Part shown: positions 30,401 to 40,100 of the stretch, one piece after another
Layout of the letters: every line of letters begins with the position of its first letter
Numbering within the stretch: position 1 is the first letter of the stretch
Source of the DNA: Leishmania martiniquensis
Taxonomy: Eukaryota; Euglenozoa; Kinetoplastea; Trypanosomatida; Trypanosomatidae
Direction: 5' to 3'
Assembly: GCF_017916325.1 (NCBI RefSeq)
Contig: NC_090142.1
Coordinates: 359,501 to 423,500, forward strand
Length of the DNA: 64,000 nucleotides
Notes under the pieces: model-generated
Seen by the model: only the letters and a program-made list of their open reading frames with translations
What the model was told of the DNA's origin: nothing
The model's database searches: none
Position numbers and translations under genes: made by a program

Positions 30401-33400
30401 TAGCATGAACGCTGTGATTGGCTCGAACACGACGGTGGAGGTGGTGGAGCCGTTCCGGATGAGCACGTCGGCGAACACGTCGAACCTGCGCCTGCACGTG
30501 CCGTTTGGCGTGGCGATGTCTGGCGGCCCTTCTAAGTCAGGAGCGCGCGCCGCAAGCACGTACACGGTGGTGGTGCAGCCGGCGTCTACTCCGTGCGGCG
30601 AGAGCGCTGCGGAGTCGCAGCGCTTTGTCATTGGTGGCGGCACCACGCAGATTACCATCACGGACATCGAGCCGGTGCAGGACATCCGATTCTGCGTACA
30701 GCCGTCAGCAGTAGACAGCTTCGAGGTGCTGACTGGGACGCTGCGGCACTACATGGCGCCTGCCGCTGTGATCGGCGACCGTGCGACGACGCTGGTGTCT
30801 GGCGGTGTGCGGAGTGGCGCCACAGCGGTGCTGTCGCGCACGGCGGACTGCCTCGGAGTGGTGGTGGGCGGCGAAGCTGCGCCGATTGTGGACGCGAGGG
30901 TGACGTTCACTGTGGCGTCGTGCGGCGCGAACGCGGCGCTGACGTCGCTGTACTACTGCGAGAGTGCTCGCGGGGGCGGGCTCGCGTCCCGCGGGGTTGT
31001 TGGGCTGCTGCGGTCGAGCGGGTGCAGCGGGGGCGCTGGTGCGAGCATTGCTGCGGTGGATGTTGCGCCTGGTGCTGCGATCGGTAGCTTTGGGATCGAC
31101 TCGGCGTACCTGGCGAGCCCGCGGCTGTGTGCGTCGTCCGACTGCGGTGCGCTGCTGGACGCTGCCGTGGCGCGCGTCGGGTACGCGCCCGGCGTCGACG
31201 AGGACGCCGTGTTCCACGTGTGCGCCGTGCTTGTGGGCGACGCGAGCGTGATGTTCACGACTGCGCGCCCGACGCTGCGCGTTGCGAACTGGGTGCTGTC
31301 GCCGACTGCTGCCTTGAGCCGGTACAACGAGACGCTTGGCGCCGCTGCTGGTGTGGCGCTGCGCGTGGACTACGCGACGCCGTCGAGCGAGACGTTCATG
31401 AGCACCGCGCGCGACTGCCGCGTGCGGACGGCGAGCGCTACGGGGCTGAGCAGCGCGTCGAGGACGACGACGTACCGCACGACGGGGGTGCGCGGGCTCG
31501 TGTACGTGTGCACGGTTGCGCCTCTGAGCGGGGAGACGGTGGCTGTGGCTGCGTTCCTGTCGGTGACGCCGCCGGCTGTGCGGCGTGTGTCGCCTGCTGT
31601 TGTGCGCGGCGGCGAGTACGGCGCGACGCTGGTGGTAGACGGTGTGCCGCCGCTGTACTCGATGGTGCCTGGCGCGGACAGCGGGTACACGTACAGCTCC
31701 TACTACACGAGCAGGAGCCGCGCGGTGTACCTGTCTGCGGACGCGTGCTCGAGCGTGCTTGCGGGGACGAGCGCGGCGACGGTGACGCCGAGCGGGAGCG
31801 TGTCTTTTGCGACGGCGGACATTGCGGCGAGCGTGAGCGCTGTAGCTCTGTGCGCGGGGACTGCTGCTGGGCCGGCGGTTGTGCTGTCTGGCGTGACTGT
31901 TGCGCGCGGCAAGGTGTACCCGACGGTGCTGGTGTCTGGGGCACTGGGCGCGCCGGTCTTCATCCCCAGCGTCAAGGGCGCCACGGTGCAGCTGAGCGCG
32001 TCGGCGAGCGGGTGCGGGTCTGTTGCCGGGATGCCGAGCTTCACGACGGACGCGGAGGGCTACGGCGCTGTGGACCTTGTGGGCGGCGACGGCGGCGCGC
32101 TTGCGGTGGGCACGTACACGCTGTGCTACGCCGATGCTGCTGCGCGCGCCGTTGTGGCGCTGGAGTCGGTGGCGCTTGTGCGTGCGTCGTACTTCGACGT
32201 GCGCGGGACGACGTTCGTTGTTGGGGTCGCGAGCAGGATGCTGCTGCTGCAGGACCTGACGAGCGCGGCGCTTGTGCCCGGGTTCAGCACTGTGCGCAAC
32301 TGCACGTCTGTGTCGAGCGAGCAGGGCGCGTGGGCTGCTGTGACGAGCACGTCTGTGTCGGTGACTGCGGCGAGCGTGTACACGGCGGGGCTGTACCTGT
32401 GCGCGCGTGCGCCGGTGAACGGGACGCTTGTCGCGCTGCCCGGGCGGTGGGCCGAGGCGCGGGGCGTCCAGTTTGTTGCGTCCTCGATCCAGCTGCCGTC
32501 TGCTGGGTGGGACGTGTGCACGACGTACACGCTGGACCACTGCTACCCGCCGGGCGCGAGCGTGAGCAGCGCGACGTCGGTGCTTGCTGTGGCGTACGGG
32601 GACTGCTGCAGCGCGTCGAGCCGGAGCGCGGTTGTGGGGGAGGCGAGCATGGCGAGCGGGACGTGCGAGCTGAGGCTGGACTACGACAAGGTGTCCGCGC
32701 ACCCCCCGGGGTCGACCTACCACGTGTGCGTGTGGGACACCGCGGACGACTCTGTGTGCACGACTGTGGGCGAGGCGCGCGTGCGCACGAACTGCACGTC
32801 CGGTGGCGGCGCTGGCCGCGGACTGAGCCGCGAAGGTCTTATAGCACTCATCATCGTCTGCGTAGTGGCGGGGATCGCGCTTCTCTGTGCAGCTGTGTGG
32901 CTGATGTGGTGCTGCCGCCACCGTCCGCCGGCGGGGACTGGAACGGGGTCAGAGGAGAAGAAGCAGGACCTGCTCGCTTTTCACGAGTTTGGGGACGACC
33001 ATCTCGTCGGCTACGTTGTGAGTGGGCGCCACCCGCTGCTGTACTACCCTTCCTGGAGTGCGCGTGCCGGTCGTTCGGGTAGTGCGTCGGTAGGGTACCC
33101 CTCCGTTAGCGGGTCTGGAGGCAGCGCCTTGCTGGAAGAAGCGGAGGACGAGAACCGCGACCATGTGGCACTCAAGGAAGCGCGAGCACGTTACAACCTG
33201 CGGCTTCTCTTTGCGGAGGGGCTGCAGCTGCTCGAGCTAGCGGAGAAGAACGCCGCTGCAGATGCGGCTGGCATGGACACGACGTGGGCCAGCGGAGACT
33301 CTTATCTCAACGGCGTAGCGCAACCAGAGCGAAGGCGCGTGGAAAGCATCTTGACCGAGGACGAGTCGAGAGGGCTCGAGATGGAGCTCCCTGCTCGAGT

Positions 33401-34586
33401 GAGGAGGCCGCGCCACGCCGGTGCTAACGAGCTCGTGTGTGCTGCCACGGAGGTACTTGAGGAGTGTGACATCGACTTGACCGCAGGCGCCCATATGTCA
33501 ATGGCAATGGACCCCGTCACAGGCGAGTACCACAAGGTTAGCAGCCAGTCCATCGAGAGCGCGCCACGCCCATGCCTCTCGCCGGTGGAGAGCTACTGGA
33601 CCAACGATGACCTCGAAGAGCGGGAAGAGGTGGGCGAGCGGAGTAACAACGTCGGGGTGGCGATGTCTAGTGCGGAGCTGAGTGGGCAGATGCAGCCACG
33701 GCAAGATGGTGGCGACGAGGAGCCACATCGTCGACTGGCCGTTCGGCATCTGACGAAGCTGAAGCCGCCAAGGTCGCGACAGAGTGGCTCGCTGAGCCGT
33801 GGGGGTAGCGGCAGCTGTGGGCGTAGCACCACCAGCACTGGGGATGAAGGCGGAAAGAAGAGACCGCACCTGGACCCACTTGCTGTGGTGGCGGCCGCGG
33901 CGCCAAAGACGCGATCCGCATCGAAGGACCACCTGAACCACATCCTGTCGCCGCACGGTGCGGAGAACAGGAGCGCATCAGACCTGCGGACGAACACCGC
34001 GCATGGCGTTGAGAACGTCGCCGCCGCCGACTCGGTCATTTTCTCTTGCTCCCCCATGGCCCAGGCGGGGGCGAACTACATATCGGGGGAGGCGCTGCCT
34101 GCCAGCCTTGCCGGCTACCCGTCTGCGGAGGCCATCGGTGAAAATGAAGGCAGCAACGAGAGTGAGGAGGACTTGCTTAGCTTCACGACGACGCAGCGCT
34201 TCTACGATGAGAAGCGCTTCCTACTTGAGCAGGAGGACGGCCGGCGCCAGCGCCTGTGCAACTGGGAGGAGGAGGAGCGGGCACAGCTGGCACAGGATGA
34301 GCTGAACGGCTATATGGCCCTCTCTTCGCTTCCTGAGGCTGACGGCGACACTGTTCAAGTCTCTTCTGGTCGCTCCGAGAACAACGACGCTGATTACAAT
34401 GCCGGCGGGGCCTCGGGGACGGACCACCACCACCACAAGCCTGCGATGGAGGGCGAAGTTGAGCAGGTGTACCATGCCCCCCGTGTGCCAGTGGCGCTGC
34501 CGTCGCTGCCACCGGCACCGCGCCCGAAAACATTGCAGAAGTATGGCTACCGCGTAGTCCCCACTAGCGGCACTCATACGAGCTAG
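27408..34586 (+). CDS. giant modular type I membrane protein, array member 1
   Basis: The predicted protein has 2392 residues; I do not recognise the family. Residues 1-24 form a signal peptide. The ectodomain (about 25-1808) is 18 collinear modules of ~95-100 residues. Each is Ser/Thr/Val/Ala-rich and beta-like, with an early Cys (for example TDSQC, TDSAC, ADACS) and a closing aromatic/aliphatic-x-x-Cys near its end (YWC ~115, YYFC ~282, YYAC ~375, YYC ~471, LLLC ~678, YLC ~1661, YHVC ~1772). The paired cysteines suggest one disulphide per module, as in Ig-like folds. Many N-x-S/T sequons are present. One transmembrane helix lies at about 1811-1834, followed by CCRHR. The ~555-residue cytoplasmic tail is acidic and low-complexity, with EEDLLSF and a short His run. 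Residues 1005-1808 are identical to genes 2 and 3 apart from a few substitutions; the N-terminal ~1000 residues are diverged. The ATG at 27408 begins the signal peptide. Confidence 0.88.
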   Translation: MGLHHPLRAAALVCALLISCVACLDAIEADARSDVVVEATPVYPLLDVVFLATTSIAPDRTLYISTSDCSSRVSPICTVGRAQPGVNYNSTTCIFNVTSASLGLNAATASSIPALYWCSSATGATPFATLRMSRVRMTPGYSYYNTEGTFTFNQATPVGTTVGLYTDDSCSTLLNGTSLTTLQTSREVKATVGSRTVTHVCASIPTVFNNATVMAARSVMYGVSPYAIYTTQGIRHRSVAISASSSFFYISLSTDSQCLTLAQPYQQTEKGSAVLTIKVPRGTYYFCGVVARGLEGVGVFVPSSNTFEVLEYGIQPHTMYAAHATPMSFSLDAAAVQLKLQGALFTSADCGLNGSTPVMSWSTSMTWTVGLTGTYYACVRTGDSILAAGVGYVNQVVVSNIPTVSLSRLPAVMGLGELATVTRSATDGAPPAVVTVGLSTSSSCATLFTGGNTTETGSTASFYVPENSPSSVYYCVSNRLTTDASGGDSSEPTTAVYYPLGPLELRTYGLSYPPLRTQTTMEVALDSDVAFGSGTSMCLTPALIPSSGSAADDTCDAAITAGGELAMTFQLTSIISQLSPVLFPVAGNWLLCVREPGIMGSAYIRLRTLPVYGDATVIPGGVIASIPAKLAIAAVPPSTTVSLTTDSACSTSMRVVTTTQSSLTGTASLSFTHKAVGILLLCVGYRGEEMSQSTEAQLMAAGIVESTNVRVVPSVAVDSVQTQLTFSAPGASLLSDYTALLVPPNTAGGSAPTTCPTSATAGLVQLPIFVPPSTVPSAIAVASFTPASSMVGAAYLVCAGATGAFVPAGTVTVTATPAVATDPSPLAFGFPAYVTFSSTIMSPTQANIFTAIKSTDSCTSDLSSATVLANGNVTTTTGAAQPFKAPPASSGITSVRMCVAPRSQLVGETLGYADAGITTLVAFTSITRYAQRQRPNTLVGKPVLSSADLYLVSCTGAGCRASSADAECSSPNATKFTTSSHSPLAAPTGTYFLCQSDSSMNAVIGSNTTVEVVEPFRMSTSANTSNLRLHVPFGVAMSGGPSKSGARAASTYTVVVQPASTPCGESAAESQRFVIGGGTTQITITDIEPVQDIRFCVQPSAVDSFEVLTGTLRHYMAPAAVIGDRATTLVSGGVRSGATAVLSRTADCLGVVVGGEAAPIVDARVTFTVASCGANAALTSLYYCESARGGGLASRGVVGLLRSSGCSGGAGASIAAVDVAPGAAIGSFGIDSAYLASPRLCASSDCGALLDAAVARVGYAPGVDEDAVFHVCAVLVGDASVMFTTARPTLRVANWVLSPTAALSRYNETLGAAAGVALRVDYATPSSETFMSTARDCRVRTASATGLSSASRTTTYRTTGVRGLVYVCTVAPLSGETVAVAAFLSVTPPAVRRVSPAVVRGGEYGATLVVDGVPPLYSMVPGADSGYTYSSYYTSRSRAVYLSADACSSVLAGTSAATVTPSGSVSFATADIAASVSAVALCAGTAAGPAVVLSGVTVARGKVYPTVLVSGALGAPVFIPSVKGATVQLSASASGCGSVAGMPSFTTDAEGYGAVDLVGGDGGALAVGTYTLCYADAAARAVVALESVALVRASYFDVRGTTFVVGVASRMLLLQDLTSAALVPGFSTVRNCTSVSSEQGAWAAVTSTSVSVTAASVYTAGLYLCARAPVNGTLVALPGRWAEARGVQFVASSIQLPSAGWDVCTTYTLDHCYPPGASVSSATSVLAVAYGDCCSASSRSAVVGEASMASGTCELRLDYDKVSAHPPGSTYHVCVWDTADDSVCTTVGEARVRTNCTSGGGAGRGLSREGLIALIIVCVVAGIALLCAAVWLMWCCRHRPPAGTGTGSEEKKQDLLAFHEFGDDHLVGYVVSGRHPLLYYPSWSARAGRSGSASVGYPSVSGSGGSALLEEAEDENRDHVALKEARARYNLRLLFAEGLQLLELAEKNAAADAAGMDTTWASGDSYLNGVAQPERRRVESILTEDESRGLEMELPARVRRPRHAGANELVCAATEVLEECDIDLTAGAHMSMAMDPVTGEYHKVSSQSIESAPRPCLSPVESYWTNDDLEEREEVGERSNNVGVAMSSAELSGQMQPRQDGGDEEPHRRLAVRHLTKLKPPRSRQSGSLSRGGSGSCGRSTTSTGDEGGKKRPHLDPLAVVAAAAPKTRSASKDHLNHILSPHGAENRSASDLRTNTAHGVENVAAADSVIFSCSPMAQAGANYISGEALPASLAGYPSAEAIGENEGSNESEEDLLSFTTTQRFYDEKRFLLEQEDGRRQRLCNWEEEERAQLAQDELNGYMALSSLPEADGDTVQVSSGRSENNDADYNAGGASGTDHHHHKPAMEGEVEQVYHAPRVPVALPSLPPAPRPKTLQKYGYRVVPTSGTHTS
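30420..32832 (+). repeat. 2.4 kb block shared by all three surface-protein genes, copy 1
   Basis: By eye, this 2413-bp stretch matches 45371-47782 and 53984-56396 almost base for base. Differences I see are 30556 (A here, G in the others), 32540 (C, His here; G, Gln in the others) and one missing G in copy 2. It covers the membrane-proximal eight modules and stops at the start of the transmembrane helix. Confidence 0.9.
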
Positions 34587-36367
34587 CTCAGAAGAAAGCC
34601 GTGCACCCACACAAGTAGGCCACTTGTCCGTACCCTTCCCTGCCCCTCTGTCTATGAGGGGCCCTACTTCACTCGAGCGGTCACCTCTGGCGTAGGCTTT
34701 CTGTTGGTCGCTCTCGCTTTCACATAGCCACCCCCCTCCTCCTCTTGACTACTCCCGCGCGTCCTTGACAGACAGCTACACCTGCGCCCTCCCATGAGCA
34801 CGAACAAGACTCTTCCGCTGATTTTCGTTGACGATGGGTCTTACTGTCGGTCGTGTGCTTCCCCCCCTCATATGTTCCACGTCTCCCTCTCTGTACTGCT
34901 GTCCCCATCACCCATTTTCCCCCGGCCTCGTCCTCGTCTCTCCCCCCTCCCTCCCCCTCTCTTCTCTGTCTTCTGTTTCACCGTCCCCCCTCCCCTCTCT
35001 CTCTCGCCCTCGCTCTACTTGAAACATCGCCAATATATATATGTGCGTGTGTATGTTTATGTATAATATATTCATTTATGTATTCGGCGTCTTGGTTTCT
35101 TGCCGAATATTTTTATTTTGTGCCTTCATCTATTCCCATTGTACCGCCTGACCCTCACATCCTATCCTCTGCCGGTCTCCCGTGAGTTCATGCGCTTCCG
35201 TTGAGGTGGGAGAGAGGGAGGGGGAGGCAGAGCAGCAACGAGGGCATGAAAGCGTGCTGCTCACTTCTTCTGTTCTTCCCTCTCCTCCCCTCTTCGCTCC
35301 TTCCTCGCCAACCACATTTCCTTCCCTCCCCCCTCTCCCTCCTCCTCCTCCCCTCCCACACCTGCCTCTTTCGCAGCTCAAGGGCACAGACGCTCCTGTT
35401 TTCATACGAACAGCCAAACAGAGTGCGGAAGGGGAGAGGAGCAACGGTGTAGGGGGGTGGGGGTGGGGCACTCTTTTTTTTTTCCGTTTCGCCTTTGGAG
35501 TTGTATGGTGTATGAGAGCCGGCGCGAGCGCGGCGTGTGTTTGTCGCCGTGGACGGCCACCCCCCCTCTCTCAGGAACGTTTCATCCATCCTCCTCCGCC
35601 TTCTCCCCCCTTTCTCTCCTCCTGACGGGCAGCTTCCTATTCCGCCCCCCTCCCCCCCTCCGCCCCTTCCGTGCTGTTCCTCTTTCATTTCATATTTGTT
35701 GTTGGGGGCTTGCGGGCTGGAGGAAGGAGATGTATCCGCCTCCACTGTCGTCATGGGGACGGTGCACGGGGGCAGCGGAACGCAGGTGTGCCGAAAAAAG
35801 GAGAGCGTAGTTATGTCGCCGCGCTATGAACGCGATGGGTGCATGAGTGCGGCTGCGCGAGTGAGGGTGTACCATGACGCGTGTGTGCTTCTATACATGC
35901 CTTGCTGTCGTACAAGGCCCTCTTATTCTTTGCCAAGCGTTAGACCTTAGCGGGCTGCTGAAGTAACTGCCGCCCTACTTCTTTCTCTCTCTGCTGCTGT
36001 GCGTGGCGTGTTCGTGAACCCTCGACGCAAACGATGGAGATGGGTGGGGGTGGGGGATGAAGGGGGTGAACGCGGCGCTGCATCCCGACTTCCACCCTTC
36101 CCCCTTTTCCTTCCAAACGTCCCGTTGCCATATTCGGGCCTCCGCCATAAATGCACGCCCCGCCTATTCACGTGAGGTCAGTCGCCATGGAAGATGACAC
36201 ACGTACACACACACAGACACACACACACACATACACCCGACAGGCGCTGCGGATTTCCTCGTGTGAAGTGGAATTCGGAGGAGGTGCACAGACGCTCGCT
36301 TGTGTTCGCATAGTTTCTTCTTTGTCGCGATTTGGTGGGCATTTACGTCTGTCTGTCTGTCTGTCTA

Positions 36368-36528
36368 CGCGCGTCTGTCTGTCTGTGTGTGTCTGTCTGT
36401 GTGCACTTTGGATGGGTGAACGTCTGTCTCTTTGGGTATGGTGTGTGCAACTTTGAAAGTTATTTTGGGACACACAGACACACACACAGACACAGACACA
36501 CAGACACACGGACACAGACAGACGCGCG
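36368..36528. repeat. imperfect inverted repeat of GTCT/AGAC units
   Basis: A TCTG/TG-rich left arm (about 36340-36405) faces a CAGA/CA-rich right arm (about 36469-36528) across ~64 bases. The outer 15 bases, 36368-36382 and 36514-36528 (CGCGCGTCTGTCTGT and its complement), pair perfectly; inner pairing is interrupted but extensive. The transcript could form a long hairpin. Confidence 0.75.
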
Positions 36529-36769
36529 AAAGCCTCGCCATCATCCCAAACACCCCCACCCCCCTTAGATATCTATTTTAAAAGTTCATCGCTTCTTTCC
36601 TCTCCTCGGTACTCTCTCCCCACCTGTCCACCTGTCGACTGCCATTTGGCCTCCTCCGCCTCTCACTCCTCATTTCTGTGAGCCTTTTCAGCTCCGAGTG
36701 GTTCAGCGCTCTTTTTTTTCTCTCGCTCCCGAGCGTTTCTTTTTTTGCCATCGAGTCCACCAGTCGCTC

Positions 36770-37177
36770 ATGTGCACAGCCCTTACCCCCTCTCCTCCCC
36801 ATCGCTATCTTTTCGAGTCCAGCCGCTTGAGGCGCCTTCTGGGGAAGCGCGGCATGCAGTCACGGCACATTCTCTTCGAGGTTCCTGAGCGGGCGCTGAC
36901 CAGTTTCCCACTCGAGTTAGTGCGGCGTTCGCCTAGACCACCCCCTGCGAACTGAGCGTCAGACGCCACTGCTTCTGCGGTAGAGCAACGCCCCGGGAGC
37001 GGGTTGCTTGGGTCTCGAAGCGGAGTCCGACTGAGTCTGTCTGGTGCCGATGACGCATCACGCACTCGAAGAAGGGACGAGGAAGGGCGTGCGGAGCTGG
37101 CTCAACAGGCGCCCTCAAATTCAGCGGTAGATGTTTCGTCCCAGACAATGAGGGGGGCCCTCGACCGCGGTGCATAG
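36770..37177 (+). pseudogene. short ORF interrupted by an in-frame TGA, possible gene remnant
   Basis: An ATG at 36770 follows a pyrimidine tract (about 36711-36748) and AG-containing sequence, as for real genes here. The frame runs 61 codons (MQSRHILFEVPERALTSFPL within it) to a TGA at 36953-36955. It then stays open for another 73 codons, with Asp/Ser/Ala/Arg-rich sequence (GADDASRTRRRDEEGRAELA), to a TAG at 37175-37177. It resembles the low-complexity tails of the neighbouring surface proteins in composition only. It may be the remnant of a lost array member or a chance frame. Confidence 0.28.
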
Positions 37178-40100
37178 CAAGAGCCCCGGGGAGCTGTGGG
37201 CTCACACGTGTCCATGCTGCCTCGTTCACGGGTGGAGCGACACGCGGAAGCAGCAGCTGCACAAAAAGAAAGATATACTTTCTTTTATTCAGTTATGCAT
37301 TCGATGCGCTTTCATGAGCCTCTGTGGCGCCCGTGACCTGTGCGTTTCGCCTCTTTTTTTTTTTCGGGAGTGGATGGGATCGGGTGATGCGCCGCGGCCA
37401 CGGCGGCCGTGGCGGTGAGGAAAGAGAGAAAAAAGTGTCAGAGGACTCATCGAAAGGCATTCATCCACAAAAAGAGAGTGCGAACGTTTAGAAGGGCGCG
37501 CGCACACACACACACGCACACGGAGAGGGAGAGAGAAGGGCAGTCGCCAGAAAAGGGGGGGAGTCTGATCAAGCAGCCTTCCCGAAAAAGGAGATGGCAG
37601 TCGAGGAGATGCGGCACGGTGACGCGCGCGCCTTCCACCGTAGGTGAGCGCGACAGAGGAAGTGGAAGGCAAAAGAAAAAAGAAACTGCATGTGCAGCAG
37701 GATCAAAGGAGGTGGCGAGCGCCCCGAGGGGTGGGGTTCCGCCTCGGTGTGCCCCAAACGCCTCCCACGCCCCTCTCGCTTGATGCAGCTGGTGTGCTGG
37801 GAGAGAGAGAGGGGGGACGCGTCTTTGTGAGTGTGCCTGTGTGTCAGCTCGCTGGTCTGTCTGTCTGTCTGTCTCGCCCCTGTGCACTCTCATTCCTCTC
37901 TTCGCCCTCCTGACCTCCCCCCCACGCCTCCCAAACAACACGCACTGACACACATACAATCTCTCTCTATACATATATGCATACTTCCCTACGCAGACAC
38001 TAATACTTTTTTCTTTCTTCTACACAAGACACCTCGTAAGACCCCCCCGTCTCTCTCACTATCCCTCCATCATCCTGGCCGTCCCACCTCCAGCACCGTC
38101 CCTCCCCCCCTTACACACACACACACACTCGCCCCTTCTTCTTCCTTTGGCCCCCACTTCGGATTGCTGGCCGTGTACGTGCACATCCCCGCAAGTGCCT
38201 GTGCACTCACAGGAGGCCAGCCAAGTGACAAGCATTGGAATTGGTGCGGCGGGGGACGATAGGCAGCGCAACGTTACCGCGTCGCGACTTCTCCCTCCAC
38301 GTGGCAGGAAACCGAGACACTTACGATAGGGCTCTCGCCATCGCCCTCCCCTCTCCCCCGACTCGCTCCTCTCCACGCACGGGGCTCGCGAGAGACACTC
38401 CGCCTAGCGAATCGCAAACCGAAAGCTGAACAAGAGACGGGCACCCAAACGAACACTTGCCAAGAAGGAGGGGGAGAGGGGACTCTCACAGAGGCGACGA
38501 CCGAAAAAAAAAGGAGCCGCCGAAGGCGAAAAGGTTCTCTGCCCCCCTTCTTTGTCCCTCTTTCGCCCCGCTGCCCTCGCTCTGTCTGTGTGCCTGTGCG
38601 CCTCTATCGCTTCTGCTTTCATCAGGCCTCCCCCCTCCCTCCCTCCCCTTCCCACCCCTCCCCCGACTTCCCTTTTTTCTTTACCATTCAGAAGCTCTCA
38701 CCTCCCCTCCCCCCTCCCCCCAAAAGCTCACGCACAGACACCGAAAAAAACAACGACAGCGGCAACATTTTTTTTTCCCCCTTCTGTCCTCTGCTTCTCC
38801 TCTTTCTGTTCCGTCATCATCGCTGCAACAGCGGCACAAGCACACGTAACCGCATCGCAAGACGCAGACGAGCGAAGGGTTTCTTTGAAAAGGCGAACCG
38901 CCATTCGTACGCAAAGGCATACACGAAAAAAAAAGGCGGCGGTGGGCAAAGCTGAACCGAACGAGCAGAGTCTTTTCTTTCTTTTGCTTGGTGGCTTCAG
39001 CTTTACATCGAGAAGACGGAAAGGTGTACGCTGCCGCATCTTTTTAATTTTCCGTCGCTATCGCTCTTTCTCAAGGCTTGGGCCTGACCTCTTTCCTCTT
39101 CTTTTTCGCTTTTTTCTCTTTGTGCGCTCTTCTTAGCAGATTGAGAGGGCACGAACGACCGAGAGAGGGGTGGTGGTGAGCACACCAGAGGAAGCAGTGA
39201 AAGCTTCGACATGGCGCGAACGACTTCCTGAAAAAAAACAAAAAGAAACTCTGCTGAATCTCAGCCTGGCTCGTGTGTGTGTGTGTGCGCTGCCTCTTCA
39301 CCAAAGTGAGGAAGCGGCTCAGCAGACGTCCCATTTTCTAGTCGTATTATTATCGCACGTCTTTCCCACTCCTCCTGCCTTCCCCCCCCGCTTTCCCTCC
39401 CTTTCCCCTTTGTCGGACCAGCGAGACAAGCGGAGAAGGGCAAGGTGAAATTTGCGTCGGTCTTTTCTGTTTTTTTCTTTTTATTGTTTAGCGCTGCGCT
39501 CGCACTTCCTCTTCCTCTTTTTTTTTTTGAAGTGTCTCCCGCCGAAGGGCAGGTGACCCTCTCCCCCTTCTCTTCCCCTCCCAATCTAAATACCTGCGGC
39601 AGAACATCAGCCACGGCCATCGCCAGCTACGTGTGCATACATCTATCTATCTCTCTCTCTACATCGATATATCCTCTTGGCTTCGCCTTGCCCGTACGAC
39701 TACGCGGCAGCTGCGCCGTTTGCCTATCTCATACGTTACGGGAGGCGCGCTCTGCACTCGGCGAAGGCCTGAGCCTGTACGTCTCTGCATACATATCTGT
39801 ATATAAATATATATATACATATACATATATTTGTACGTGTATGTGTGGTGGTAGTGTGAGTTCGCGATCGACGCAGACACGACAGGAGCAGCATTGGCAC
39901 GCGCTGATAGCGGGAGACGCACAGGCAGACAGAGGCACAGAGTTGCATGGAAGAGATTTTTCTTCCTCTCTCTGACGCTCTCTGACTCTTTCTCTTGCTA
40001 CAGTAGCGTGTCCTTGCGGCTGAGTTCTTCTGTGTTGTACATCGATTCAGACGATTGCGACAGGAACAGCGACCGGGACAACAGTCCCACGAAGCACCCA

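Noticed and set aside
30705..32921. 738-codon open frame on the - strand inside surface gene 1 (and equivalents in genes 2 and 3)
   Set aside because: It is very Arg/His/Pro/Ala-rich, a shadow of the extreme GC3 of the + strand gene. The + frame has the signal peptide, modules and membrane helix.
31127..33082. 651-codon alternative + strand frame over the conserved block
   Set aside because: Starts at an internal codon and is Cys/Arg/Gly-rich in the manner of an out-of-frame reading. In gene 2 the same alternative frame only becomes real after the one-base loss.
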